DNA of 64,000 bases from JACKAN01 sp964502735 (GTDB lineage Bacteria > Bdellovibrionota > Bdellovibrionia > Bdellovibrionales > UBA1609). Of the stretch, positions 38,144 through 47,494 are shown piece after piece. The notes under the pieces are model-generated. The model searched no databases and had not been told where the DNA came from. It saw only the letters and a program-made list of their open reading frames with translations. The DNA is taken from assembly GCA_964502735.1 (NCBI GenBank), contig CAZCYD010000007.1, positions 1 through 64,000 of the forward strand. Direction: 5' to 3'. Each line of letters begins with the position of its first letter. Within the stretch, counting starts at the first letter, position 1. A program made the position numbers and the translations under genes.

Positions 38144-39526
38144 ATGTATCATAAAGGATCTTTAATAAGAATTGTGAGTCTAGGCTTGTTCATTATTTAC
38201 ATATTGATCTCCTCTTTGTCAGCTGTGGCTTTGAGTGTTTCTGATATTAAAAGTTCAAAGGAATCTTCGAAATCTCTAGATCGAGTAAAAGAAGCAGAAC
38301 AAAAAAAGATTCCACCGATCGTGCAAATCAAAACATCAAAAAAGAAACTGATGTCGAGAAAAATGGGACTCACTTCAAAAATTACTCACAAAAGACTAGA
38401 GCGAGCCTATAGTTATGTGCGCCGTGAACAGTACAATCCTGCTATTGAAATCTTTGTAGAGCTATTAAAATCAACTCAAGATAGAGTTGAAGAAAATGCT
38501 CAGATTTGGCAGCAGCTGGGTTTTACTCTAGCTCAAAAAGGAGACTACCAAAAAGCGATTGCAGCTTTAAATAAAGCCCTTGATCTCGATGTTCTTCCTT
38601 ATGTTCAAACACTCTCATCGCTTTATACTTTGGCTCAAATTCAGAATGCTCAGGAGAACTATTCTAAAGCTTACAAGAATATGTCTTTGTGGTTTCACTA
38701 TGCTGATGATCCTTCAGCTGAAGCTTACATACTTATGGGTAATCTTTTGGCTCAACTTGACTATAAAGAGTTGGCTTTAAAATATGTTAACCAGGCCTTA
38801 ATTGAGGCTAAAAATCCTCAAGAAAAGTGGTTGCAATTTGCTCTTGCTCTTAATCACGAACTCAACCAACATGAAAACGCTTTAAAAATACTCGCTGTTT
38901 TAACGGCAACATTTCCGAACAATCCCAAGTATTGGAAACAGCTGACATCGACTTACTTAAGTTTAAACGAAGACAAAAAAGCTCTAGCCACTATGGAATT
39001 AGCTTATAAGCAAGGTTTTTTAGTTGAAGAGGCAGATCTTTTAAACTTGGTGAGTCTTTATGTTTACTTAGATATGCCACAGGCTGCCGTTGAAACTCTA
39101 GAAAATGAAATGAAAAACTTGAGAATTTCAGACAGTGCGAAAAACTTGGAGTTGTTGTCTCAAGCCTATTACCAATCACGCGATCGGGCCAATTCTATGG
39201 TGGCATTAAATCGTGCTGCACAAAAATCTGCAAATGGTGACTATTTCGCTCGCATAGGTATGATGCACTTAGAGGGTGAAGAATGGACATCTGCTGTTGA
39301 TGCGTTTAGTCGCAGTCTAGTCAAAGGAGTAAAAACGCCAGCTAAGGCTTATTGGGGGCTTGCTGTTGCTAAGTATCAGCAAAAAGATCTTCCTGGAGCT
39401 CTCAATACACTGTTAAAGGCAAGGGCACAAAGCATCGAAGATAAAAATGTCGAGCAGCTAATAGACCAAGTTAAAAACGAGTTAGTTCTGGTCAGTAGGA
39501 ACGAACTAGTAAAAATAAATCAATAA
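38144..39526 (+). CDS. TPR repeat protein, exported, probably TonB-system associated
   Basis: About 460 residues. Start ATG 38144 with GGAG 9 bases upstream (an in-frame TTG at 38129 overlaps that site). A signal anchor (about 8-30) is followed by a basic stretch and at least eight tetratricopeptide repeats such as WQQLGFTLAQKGDYQKAIAAL and YWGLAVAKYQQKDLPGALNTL. In Vibrio and marine gammaproteobacterial TonB2/TtpC clusters a TPR protein of this size follows tonB. Here two unknown exported genes lie in between. It likely acts in the periplasm with the DUF3450/TtpC proteins. Confidence 0.82.
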   Translation: MYHKGSLIRIVSLGLFIIYILISSLSAVALSVSDIKSSKESSKSLDRVKEAEQKKIPPIVQIKTSKKKLMSRKMGLTSKITHKRLERAYSYVRREQYNPAIEIFVELLKSTQDRVEENAQIWQQLGFTLAQKGDYQKAIAALNKALDLDVLPYVQTLSSLYTLAQIQNAQENYSKAYKNMSLWFHYADDPSAEAYILMGNLLAQLDYKELALKYVNQALIEAKNPQEKWLQFALALNHELNQHENALKILAVLTATFPNNPKYWKQLTSTYLSLNEDKKALATMELAYKQGFLVEEADLLNLVSLYVYLDMPQAAVETLENEMKNLRISDSAKNLELLSQAYYQSRDRANSMVALNRAAQKSANGDYFARIGMMHLEGEEWTSAVDAFSRSLVKGVKTPAKAYWGLAVAKYQQKDLPGALNTLLKARAQSIEDKNVEQLIDQVKNELVLVSRNELVKINQ

Positions 39527-39561
39527 GTCTCAAGTGGCCACCTTATTTCATTTCTAAAATT

Positions 39562-39990
39562 CTATTGAAGAAGAGCATTACATAGATTTAGATCTTTGCC
39601 TTTATGGATAGCATCAAAAAAGCTAGCTCTAGAAGTATTTAAATTATTTATGACCCTGATATAAGAAGATAAAAAGAGTTTTCGCCTCTGGACGTTCTCT
39701 AACAGTGATATGTAGTATTCTTTTGATTTATAATAGTTGGAGCCCACTTGTGAGGGGTATGTTTGGTCCCAAATCTCTGCAGTTTCGATTTTATCTTTGT
39801 AATCAGACTCTTGTTGTTGAGCTAGGCTCATTTGCTCATTTATTAATTCAATATTTAATAAATCACTAATTTTTCTACCATCGTGGCCACTATTTAAAAA
39901 TTCTTCCACGCTATACACTCGTCCATAGAGGCCTGGGTCAGTAGGGTCAGGAGCCCGAAAATTCGGTTGAACCATGACCCTTAAGGCCAT
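39562..39990 (-). CDS. Small hypothetical protein
   Basis: 142 residues, no signal peptide or known motif. It is a mostly helical, polar protein (Glu/Gln/Lys/Tyr). No good ribosome binding site precedes the ATG at 39990. An ATG five codons in has AAGGG only two bases away. Support is the length and the absence of a competing gene, plus the same direction as the downstream-lying 40071 gene. Confidence 0.5.
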   Translation of the reverse strand: MALRVMVQPNFRAPDPTDPGLYGRVYSVEEFLNSGHDGRKISDLLNIELINEQMSLAQQQESDYKDKIETAEIWDQTYPSQVGSNYYKSKEYYISLLENVQRRKLFLSSYIRVINNLNTSRASFFDAIHKGKDLNLCNALLQ

Positions 39991-40070
39991 TTAAAAATAG
40001 ATCATAAGGCATGATTTCAATACTTTCTACAAGCGGGTGTCCACACCGAGTTTATTATTGTGCAAAACCA

Positions 40071-40676
40071 TTAGAATTTAAAAGTCGATGTGCCGAGAGT
40101 GCTGGTTAATATAAACACCGATTTCTGATTTTCTACCTGGCTTAAGGGTATTGCGAAATTCACTATGTAACCCCGGTTAAATCGAGAGTGATGGGGAAAA
40201 AGATTTTTAATTTGTTCTAGATTTTTGGGAAATCTCTCGACCTTTCCTTGGTAGCGAATGCCATCTACCTCAAGGAAGACTTTCCACATGGAGGCTAGTT
40301 TATGTAGATCGTTGTGCTGATTTTTGGGCGTAAACAAGCTTAGGTAAAATTGAGTAGAAGTGGATCTTTTCTGAATAGATCTTTCTCTTTCAGTTTGGGC
40401 TTTTGTCATATCCCATTGCATATAATAACCCTCTCTTTGCAAGAGAGCCTCCTGAGTTTCAGCATTCAAAAGAGTAGCATAGGCTTCGTATATATTGTAA
40501 AGGCCTTCATATTGTTTATCATTTTGAGTATTTTGAGCTATAAGTTTTTTGTACTTGTTGTCCGGGATGCGCTTAAAAACGAGTTCGAGGTCGGTTGCCG
40601 GCGGAGTTGATGCGCAGGAAATAAGAGTCAAGGCGAGTCCGATTGTCGTTAAAAAAAACAGATATTTTTTTTTCAA
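40071..40676 (-). CDS. Lipoprotein of unknown function
   Basis: Lipobox LISC (Cys21) after a clear signal (KKKYLFFLTTIGLALTL). The mature 180 residues are unremarkable, with FLEVDGIRYQGKVERFPKNLEQIK resembling a small beta domain near the C-terminus. Its ATG overlaps the stop of the lysophospholipase-like gene by 4 bases, so the two are co-translated and probably work together in the envelope. Confidence 0.78.
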   Translation of the reverse strand: MKKKYLFFLTTIGLALTLISCASTPPATDLELVFKRIPDNKYKKLIAQNTQNDKQYEGLYNIYEAYATLLNAETQEALLQREGYYMQWDMTKAQTERERSIQKRSTSTQFYLSLFTPKNQHNDLHKLASMWKVFLEVDGIRYQGKVERFPKNLEQIKNLFPHHSRFNRGYIVNFAIPLSQVENQKSVFILTSTLGTSTFKF

Positions 40677-41536
40677 AGCGTATTCTCCTTCTTTAGTTTT
40701 TCAAATTTCTTTAAAAACTGTATTAAGTCTCGTAGGGCCTCATCACGATCAAGATCGTTATAGACTTCGTGTAGGCTTTCATCGTAAATAAATATCTTTT
40801 TAAGTTTGCTAGAACAGTTTTCATAAAAGCGAATTCCTTGGCTTGTGTCACAAATTTTATCCTGTCCGGCCAATTGAACGAGCAGAGGGAGGGAAAAGTT
40901 CTTTTCATTCTTTTTGATATATTCAATAGATTCGATCATGCCCAGGAATAATCGGGGCGAAATTTTTTCGTGTCGAAGAGGATCTGAAGCATAGGATTTT
41001 GCCTTGTCAATATCTCGAACTAAATCTTCGTAGCGAATTTCATTCCACAGGGTTACGTTGGGTAGCCAATCGGAACCAAACTGTGCGAGACGTTCTTTCC
41101 ACTTAGGGACTTGGATTTTAAGCCCAAAACATGGTGAGCTTAAAATAACCCCATCGATGCCACTAATTTCTTTGGAAAGTAAAGTTTTGACAGTGATCAG
41201 TCCCCCCATTGAGTGACCAAACAAGAAAAAAGGCAATGAATTCTTGTAGTGATCTACACAATGTTCGGTAAACTTTATGAGATCCTCGCAGTAGTCGTCA
41301 AATTTTTCTACTACGCCTCGGCGTCCTTCAGACCGTCCATGTCCGTGAAGGTCATAAACAATTACGTTGTAGCTGTACTTGTTGAGGTCTTCGGCAAAGG
41401 CCTTGTAGCATTCCGAATGTTCAGCAATACCATGAGTGACGAGTATAGTCCCTTTAGGCTGTGAGCAACTCCAAATATGATAAAATATTTCTTCGTTTTT
41501 ATGACCATTAAAAATGGCCTCAAATTGTTCGCTCAT
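40673..41536 (-). CDS. Alpha/beta hydrolase, lysophospholipase or monoacylglycerol lipase type
   Basis: Serine hydrolase of the PldB/monoglyceride lipase group. It has the oxyanion region THGIAEHS, the YDLHGHGRSEG motif, nucleophile elbow GHSMGG (about residue 112), Asp near LAGQDKICD and a catalytic His in ESLHEVYND. No signal peptide. ATG 41536 has GAGG 9 bases upstream. A TTG at 41542 is also possible. The product is coupled to the lipoprotein downstream, suggesting a role in membrane-lipid turnover. Confidence 0.88.
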   Translation of the reverse strand: MSEQFEAIFNGHKNEEIFYHIWSCSQPKGTILVTHGIAEHSECYKAFAEDLNKYSYNVIVYDLHGHGRSEGRRGVVEKFDDYCEDLIKFTEHCVDHYKNSLPFFLFGHSMGGLITVKTLLSKEISGIDGVILSSPCFGLKIQVPKWKERLAQFGSDWLPNVTLWNEIRYEDLVRDIDKAKSYASDPLRHEKISPRLFLGMIESIEYIKKNEKNFSLPLLVQLAGQDKICDTSQGIRFYENCSSKLKKIFIYDESLHEVYNDLDRDEALRDLIQFLKKFEKLKKENTL

Positions 41537-41588
41537 AGGCAAGTACCTCGCATTCTCACTCTTGACCCGGGCAGTTTAGCATACTTTA

Positions 41589-42227
41589 ATGTTCCCTATA
41601 ATGAAAAGGCTTTTAAAAGTGAATACCCAAAAATATACAAAGTGCATCTCGCATTTTCAAAGTCAACTTGTTCAATCTTTCTACATTAGGCCTTTGTTCC
41701 TAAAAAATAGAGCTATAGTTGTTCTCTTCTTATTCGTTTGTATAGCAACGAAGTCTACAGCTCAGGACGGAGATCAAGAAGGGGCTCTGTTCAATGCCTT
41801 ATACGAATTTGGGGCTCACGTGGGCAACATATTACCTAATCAAGTAGAGGGAGCGACAGAGATACAGCCCCAGTGGGGTTTGAGGGCCGGATTTGGGTTG
41901 GGGGGAGCGGGAACCTCTGAGTTTACTTTTAACGCCGGAAAAGATCAGGGTGTTGATTGGAAACAGATGAGCGCAAGCGTGCGCATGGATATGCCGATTG
42001 AAGAGTTGGTGGGCCACGTTTATGTAGGTTTAGATCTGACAATGTATGAGAGCGAGATCAAACCCCGTGTAGTTTTAGGAGGGGGGCATATCGGAGGGGG
42101 CGTTATGGCCTTGCTGTCCAAGGACCTTTGGTTTCGGGCCGACATGAAGTTTAATATTAACCCCGGCACATCACTTTTTATTGGAGGGGGTTTTCTATTT
42201 AGGTTTGGCTCGGGACAGGGCTCATAA
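41589..42227 (+). CDS. Small predicted outer-membrane beta-barrel protein
   Basis: 212 residues from the first ATG. The signal-like hydrophobic stretch (AIVVLFLFVCIATKSTAQD) lies unusually far in, at about residues 41-60, so the true start is probably later (GTG 41619, or a TTG near 41691). The mature part is Gly-rich with alternating strands (GLRAGFGLGGAG, HVYVGLDLTM, SLFIGGGFLFRFG), consistent with an 8-stranded barrel. Not recognised. It is divergent from the lysophospholipase-like gene. Confidence 0.65.
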   Translation: MFPIMKRLLKVNTQKYTKCISHFQSQLVQSFYIRPLFLKNRAIVVLFLFVCIATKSTAQDGDQEGALFNALYEFGAHVGNILPNQVEGATEIQPQWGLRAGFGLGGAGTSEFTFNAGKDQGVDWKQMSASVRMDMPIEELVGHVYVGLDLTMYESEIKPRVVLGGGHIGGGVMALLSKDLWFRADMKFNINPGTSLFIGGGFLFRFGSGQGS

Positions 42228-42433
42228 TGCGGGTGGCAAAATATGCTGAAAAATTGAAAATAGTGGAGCTGATGGTCGCAAATTCTTGATCCTATGAGTC
42301 GAATAAAATTATACTAACGAATGGGTGGGTCTGTAACAGCTTTGAGGTGTATTTTTAAAACTAAGTTTTTCTGCAATAAGGTCCAAGATTCGTTGTGTTA
42401 AGAATAAACCGGATTTTTCCATGGAAGGTAAAT

Positions 42434-44827
42434 GTGAAATTAAGACTTAAACTTTTATTGCCGGTGGTTCTCTACACTCTCTTGGCTATTGGGGTAACTT
42501 CGTTTATTCTGCTATCTGCAGTTAGTAAAAAAGAGGGGCTCCAGTCCGAGAGCTTAGCTTTGAGTGAAGTGGGGGCTTTAAGCCACAGTCTACAGCTTTA
42601 TAGTCTTGAGATAAAAAAAGCCTTATTACATGCGCATCTCAATCAGAATGTTATGGAATTCGGTCCATTTCTGGCCCTAGCCAAGTTGGATAACACCGAT
42701 TTAACATACAGAGTGTCAAAGTTTTATTCGAGAACTAATAAAATAAAGGAGTCTGTATTTAAGAGTAAAATTCAAGATATGCCTTTAGCTATGGCTGGAA
42801 TTAAAAACCAGCTGTCATTTCATATGATGTCTTACTCCCAAAAGAGTCCCTATCTACTGGCTTTTTTAAATGCCAACAATACTATTTTAGTGGGTTTCCT
42901 AAAGCCGCATGATCTTTCAAGTCTGCTGGACTCTAGGCAATCTCCGAAGCATCAGATCTATGTTCTGGCCAACAAGGTCTACGCCATAGCTCACCCAGAT
43001 AAAAAGTATTTGGGCGTCAATATGGACAACCATCCTTTGAGCCGACTAGCACTTGCCTCTAAGCACCAGTCAGGCGTGAAAACATACCAAACGGAGTTAG
43101 GGCATAAAGATATTGTGAGTTTTGACTATGTTGAAGGGACAAATTTAACTGTAGGGGTGAGTCACAGTTTGGCCGGAGGTTTGGTTCTACCATATTTGAG
43201 CTTCACAGAAACTCTTGTCGCCTTAATTTTATTGCTTGCGGCGGGATGGGCCTCATTCACCATGGCCAGGATTCCCTTGGAGACAAAAATCAGAGAAATT
43301 AAATCATTACTGCAAAAAATAATCAAAGGTGAGCCTTTTGATAATACAGTCTATTTTGCGAACGACGGAGGAGGCTTTGCTCCAATTTTTGATTTACTTG
43401 AGGAGAGGTTAAACTCCCAGAATGAATTTTTATCGACCGATAGCCGATTGGGGAACATGAATAAACAGGATATCGGCGAACAGGACAAAAAAGACATCTT
43501 CAGAAACTTAAGCTTAACACTAGCTAGCTCGTTTCAAAGGCCGTTAGGAGTCGTCCTCGGGCATCTTCAGATGGCCAAGGTGGAGTCCGAAAAAGCACTT
43601 ATTGACGAAAAGATTGATTTGGCCCAGATGGACGTCAGAAAGTTGAGAGCAAAACTAGACGATCTCAACAAAGCCGTTAGTGATCAAAAGCCAACATTGA
43701 GTCCCCTTTTGTTAATGGATTGTCTGAGCGATTTGATTAGAGAAAAGGTAGATATATTTAATCAAAAGGGAGTCAAGATAACTAAAAATCTGAATGTTAA
43801 AAAGTACGTACGTACTCATCAGCTGAATCTTGAGAAGAGTTTATCGCTAATAATTGATTTTTTTATTTCTACATTTGCTGAACAGATTCACAGAGAAATG
43901 CAATTTGATCTAATTGATGGGCGAAATGAGCTAATCTTCAAGATAACTTCTAATGCCGCGGAGCTTGAAGTTGAGGATATTGAGAGATGTTTGGATCCAT
44001 TTCGTGAACAAACATCTCATTTTGGAGATAATTTGTCGTTAGCAATTGCAAACTCTATAATTAAGAATTTAGACGGTGTGATTAAAGTTGAAAGCCTATC
44101 TGACTTCGAAGATCCAAGGGGCATTGTTTTTAAAATTTTTATACCGCTGGCTTCCGAGAGAGAAATTGAGGATTACTTTGCTTCAAGGGAATTTTCTGAG
44201 AATAATTCTTTGAAAGCCTCAGATGAGCAAGTTGCTGCGAATTTTGTGGCCGAAACTTTAGGAGAGGATGAGACTTTCGATCAAAAGGCTTCAAACCAAG
44301 AGGATATAACCAATGATGTTTCACTAAAAACCGATAGCTTCTCGGGTTTTCACTATCAAGAAGATTTAGCGGCAACTCACGTGAAGGTTTCATCGGAGAG
44401 GAGCTTGGAGGAGGATTGCCATGAAAATTATGAGGGAGTGGATTTGTCCAGCGCACAAGAGACTCGAGCTTATGAAACTGATGATCCGAAGTTAAATAGT
44501 TCATCTCCAGAACAAGTAGAAGCTTGTGATGAAGAGTATGATAATGGTGATAGAGATGATGATGATAGAGATGATTTTGTGATGTTAAAACCACCAAGGG
44601 CTTCAGATATTCCACCTCCGCACATGGAGGTTACAGACCCTTTTCAATCAGTGACTCTAAAAAAACTAAAGGATCAAAATCCTATTCTGAATGAAGAAAT
44701 TGTTTTTCCGACCCCTCCAGTTTCAACATCAATAACGTCATTGCAGTCGGCAGAGGCTCAGGGGGAGATAGCTGCAGCAGATTTGAAAGTTAAGATTCGC
44801 AAACCTAAAGTTAGGGGGGGACATTGA
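42434..44827 (+). CDS. Membrane histidine-kinase-like protein lacking the phosphoacceptor His
   Basis: 797 residues from GTG 42434, chosen because GGAAGG lies 5 bases upstream and the protein then begins with a basic N-terminus and a membrane helix (about 6-30). Residues 30-265 form a periplasmic dCache-like sensor domain. A second helix (about 265-285) is followed by a region resembling DHp and HATPase domains. At the position of the phosphorylated His the sequence reads SSFQRPL, with Ser365 in place of His. The ATP-binding N box and G1 box are not recognisable. The G2-like SLAIANSIIKNLDGVIKV remains. A 210-residue acidic tail ends the protein. It is probably a pseudokinase sensor. Its stop overlaps the next TTG start, so it is translated with the GGDEF protein. 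Confidence 0.85.
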   Translation: MKLRLKLLLPVVLYTLLAIGVTSFILLSAVSKKEGLQSESLALSEVGALSHSLQLYSLEIKKALLHAHLNQNVMEFGPFLALAKLDNTDLTYRVSKFYSRTNKIKESVFKSKIQDMPLAMAGIKNQLSFHMMSYSQKSPYLLAFLNANNTILVGFLKPHDLSSLLDSRQSPKHQIYVLANKVYAIAHPDKKYLGVNMDNHPLSRLALASKHQSGVKTYQTELGHKDIVSFDYVEGTNLTVGVSHSLAGGLVLPYLSFTETLVALILLLAAGWASFTMARIPLETKIREIKSLLQKIIKGEPFDNTVYFANDGGGFAPIFDLLEERLNSQNEFLSTDSRLGNMNKQDIGEQDKKDIFRNLSLTLASSFQRPLGVVLGHLQMAKVESEKALIDEKIDLAQMDVRKLRAKLDDLNKAVSDQKPTLSPLLLMDCLSDLIREKVDIFNQKGVKITKNLNVKKYVRTHQLNLEKSLSLIIDFFISTFAEQIHREMQFDLIDGRNELIFKITSNAAELEVEDIERCLDPFREQTSHFGDNLSLAIANSIIKNLDGVIKVESLSDFEDPRGIVFKIFIPLASEREIEDYFASREFSENNSLKASDEQVAANFVAETLGEDETFDQKASNQEDITNDVSLKTDSFSGFHYQEDLAATHVKVSSERSLEEDCHENYEGVDLSSAQETRAYETDDPKLNSSSPEQVEACDEEYDNGDRDDDDRDDFVMLKPPRASDIPPPHMEVTDPFQSVTLKKLKDQNPILNEEIVFPTPPVSTSITSLQSAEAQGEIAAADLKVKIRKPKVRGGH

Positions 44828-46350
44828 ATATAGCAAGATATCGATCCTCTTTTACAATTGCGATAATAGATGCAGACTCTTATAGAGGCCAGAAAATTTA
44901 TCAGGCGCTGAAAACGGCAGGTTATATATCACATCAATATATTTCTGCAGAAGTTTTTTTTGAGAAAGTGGAGAGTTCTCCTCCTCACATTTTATTTCTA
45001 GAGCAAGATACCCTAATAATATTGGGGGAGTCTTTTATTGACGATGTCCTCAATTATTTGCCTGAAGTTCACATCATCATTTACGCGAAACAAGAAGATC
45101 TCTACTCCACAAGTCAGTTTATCTCACGTGGTGTTTATGATTGCGTGGCCTATCACGAAGAGAACTTGAATTTTCTTGTATTGTCTGCAGATAGGGCTGC
45201 AGAGCGTGATTATTTTATGTATATGAATGAGCAACTTCAAGTGGAAGGGGGTGCCCTTGGCATTGAAGATAAGGCTGAGCCAGTAGAAGCGAATCCGCCG
45301 GCGTTTGAAAATCGTGAGCAGAATAATTCAGACCACTACCTGCGAGACTATGGTTTGTGGTTTTCTTATCTGCAGGAAAAGAAAACCCTTAGGGAGACGG
45401 TCGAAGCCTTTTTGCTTGAAGCCACGCGAATTCTTGAGAATAAAGAAATCATTTATTTTAAATATGTTCCTTCTCACAGCTCATTAATAGTGGCGCAAAG
45501 TGTTGTCAGGAGTTTTGATAAAATTCGAGGTTTGGGCTTGGACCTCTCTAAAGAAGAAATAGCTTTTAGCTTAGATCTCCTCTATGCACCAGAAAAAATT
45601 AGAGGATTTAAAGAACTGGTTAATAAAGAGCTTAATGCAAACTCTTTTGTGAGTTTGCCCCTAATTGTTCAGGGTGTGCCTGAAGGTGTATTCGTTTTTC
45701 TGAACGTAGACGCAGATCAAATTAAGAACACATATTTAGAGCTATTGCTAAAGGGATTGGCTCTCAAAATAAGTCAAATTAATTTAATAAAAAAACTTCA
45801 GGCCTTGTCTATTCACGATGATAAAACACGAGTCCTCAATCGTGAAAACTTTATTGTTTCAGTAAAAAAAGAGATCTCACGTGCTCAGAGAATCACTTTA
45901 CCGTTAAGTCTTGTTGTACTCACTGTTGATCAGGCTGAAGAAATTGAAGAAGATCTTAACTCTTATGAGCAAGACATATTATTAAAAATGTGTGCAACCA
46001 TTTTGAGAAGACACAGTCGAGTTAATGACATGATTGGGCGACTCGACAAATTCACTTTTGGCATCATTCTACCACATACGGGTAAATTAGGTGGGGCAAT
46101 CAAGGCGGAAAGACTAAGAAGAATATTTGAGTCTGCAGATTTTTCTAAAGTCACACCAGCTTTTAGGAGCATAACTATTTCGGTGGGGGTAAGTGAATAC
46201 CCTTCTCACTGTTTAAATCATGAAGATATATTGAAATTAGCTGATGAAGCCCTTAACGAAGTGAAAAAAACAGGGCGCAATAAGGTTTGCCTAGCTTCGC
46301 CACCAAGGGGTTTTGTACCAGACTTTATCGTTGACAGTGCAAAGTTGTAA
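44824..46350 (+). CDS. Degenerate GGDEF protein with receiver-like and GAF-like regions
   Basis: 508 residues, TTG start with a G-rich site three bases upstream. Residues 10-125 resemble a receiver domain (FTIAIIDADSYRGQK, ILFLEQD) with altered phosphorylation residues. Residues 195-330 look GAF-like. Residues 340-500 form a GGDEF fold (HDDKTRVLNRENF, ISVGVSEYP, ALNEVKKTGRNKV). The catalytic motif is replaced by DKFTF (408-412), so it cannot make c-di-GMP in the usual way. The inhibitory-site motif RVND (Arg399-Asp402) five residues upstream is intact. This suggests a c-di-GMP receptor rather than an enzyme. It overlaps the pseudokinase gene upstream and abuts alr downstream. Confidence 0.88.
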   Translation: MNIARYRSSFTIAIIDADSYRGQKIYQALKTAGYISHQYISAEVFFEKVESSPPHILFLEQDTLIILGESFIDDVLNYLPEVHIIIYAKQEDLYSTSQFISRGVYDCVAYHEENLNFLVLSADRAAERDYFMYMNEQLQVEGGALGIEDKAEPVEANPPAFENREQNNSDHYLRDYGLWFSYLQEKKTLRETVEAFLLEATRILENKEIIYFKYVPSHSSLIVAQSVVRSFDKIRGLGLDLSKEEIAFSLDLLYAPEKIRGFKELVNKELNANSFVSLPLIVQGVPEGVFVFLNVDADQIKNTYLELLLKGLALKISQINLIKKLQALSIHDDKTRVLNRENFIVSVKKEISRAQRITLPLSLVVLTVDQAEEIEEDLNSYEQDILLKMCATILRRHSRVNDMIGRLDKFTFGIILPHTGKLGGAIKAERLRRIFESADFSKVTPAFRSITISVGVSEYPSHCLNHEDILKLADEALNEVKKTGRNKVCLASPPRGFVPDFIVDSAKL

Positions 46351-46351
46351 G

Positions 46352-47494
46352 ATGGTGAGACCAACCGTTGCTGAAATCAATACCCAGTACCTTCGAGATA
46401 ATGTCAGAATTCTAAAGAACATGGCATCAGAAGGGAGTTTCTTTTGTCCAATGATAAAATCATTGGCTTATGGCCATGGAGATTCCAATGTTGCCAGTAC
46501 CCTAGTGAAGGAGGGAGTCACCACATTAGGAGTGGCTCTAATAGAAGAGGGAGTCACCTTAAGGGAGCAGGGTGTTCGCGATGTGGGTCTTTTAATTTTT
46601 GGTCCCTTCGATGGAGAGGGCGCTAAGATTGCTCATGAGTACGGGTTAACTCCGGTGGTATCAGGTTGGAAACAGCTGGAGAGTTTGATTGACACAAAAA
46701 AAGAGATTCAAATTCATATAAAAGTGAATACGGGAATGAATCGTCTGGGTTTTGAAGAGGAAAAACTGTGCAAACTTATAGAAGTATTGAAATCTTATCC
46801 TCATCTGAGAATTGTAGGACTCTGCTCACACCTTTCTTCGAGTGAAGATTTTTTTCAACCCAATTCGTTTACTCAATATCAAATCCAAAAATTATTAAAT
46901 GTATCAAAACTGTTTAGTCTGGACCCTAACAAGGTTCATTTATTTAATAGTGCAGGTCTTATTTCTAATTATCTATCTGGTGGAATGCATAGTTTTGGGG
47001 CGCGACCAGGAATTTCTCTGTACGGTGTAAAACCTCCTATCGACAATCTCAACGCCGCTCAGCAGGAGGCTTGGAATGAAATAAATCTGAGGCCCGTTAT
47101 GACTCTTAAAACCCGAATTATTGCTGTTCATCATCTGCAAAGAGGGGCTCGAGTTTCCTACGGTGAAGGGTGGATTGCGCAGCGCGATTCTGTTATTGGC
47201 GTACTACCTGTAGGCTACGCTGATGGCTACCATAGACTCTTTTCAAATCGAGGAGAGGTTTTGGCTTTGGGCCACAGGGTGCCCGTTGTAGGTACGGTTT
47301 GCATGGATTACACGATGGTGGACTTAACTGAAGTTTTTGAACAAAAAAAGAGTCTAATGGGACAAGAAGTTGTACTTTTTGGCGAGCAAGGTAACTCCAC
47401 GTTGTGGGTCGACGAGGTTGCTGATAAGGTGGGCACGATCTCTTACGAGATATTGACGGGGATTGGTCAGAGAGTACCGAGAAGCTACATATGA
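46352..47494 (+). CDS. alr: Alanine racemase
   Basis: Interconverts L- and D-alanine for peptidoglycan. The PLP-binding Lys36 lies in MIKSLAYGHG (the usual VKANAYGHG), and the catalytic Tyr270 is in RVSYGEGW. HIKVNTGMNRLGF and RPGISLYG are also present. I start at ATG 46352, one base after the GGDEF stop. An in-frame TTG at 46313 overlaps the previous gene. About 380 residues, normal length. The downstream permease gene overlaps by 4 bases, placing a cell-wall enzyme in an operon with outer-membrane lipid transport. Confidence 0.95.
   Translation: MVRPTVAEINTQYLRDNVRILKNMASEGSFFCPMIKSLAYGHGDSNVASTLVKEGVTTLGVALIEEGVTLREQGVRDVGLLIFGPFDGEGAKIAHEYGLTPVVSGWKQLESLIDTKKEIQIHIKVNTGMNRLGFEEEKLCKLIEVLKSYPHLRIVGLCSHLSSSEDFFQPNSFTQYQIQKLLNVSKLFSLDPNKVHLFNSAGLISNYLSGGMHSFGARPGISLYGVKPPIDNLNAAQQEAWNEINLRPVMTLKTRIIAVHHLQRGARVSYGEGWIAQRDSVIGVLPVGYADGYHRLFSNRGEVLALGHRVPVVGTVCMDYTMVDLTEVFEQKKSLMGQEVVLFGEQGNSTLWVDEVADKVGTISYEILTGIGQRVPRSYI

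Noticed and set aside
42395..42433. Upstream GTG start for the pseudokinase
   Set aside because: No ribosome binding site. The GTG at 42434 has GGAAGG at ideal distance and gives a proper membrane anchor at the N-terminus.
44139..44615. Antisense open frame of 158 codons opposite the acidic tail of the pseudokinase
   Set aside because: The His/Leu/Pro-rich product is the expected mirror of Asp/Glu-rich codons. No other evidence supports a gene.
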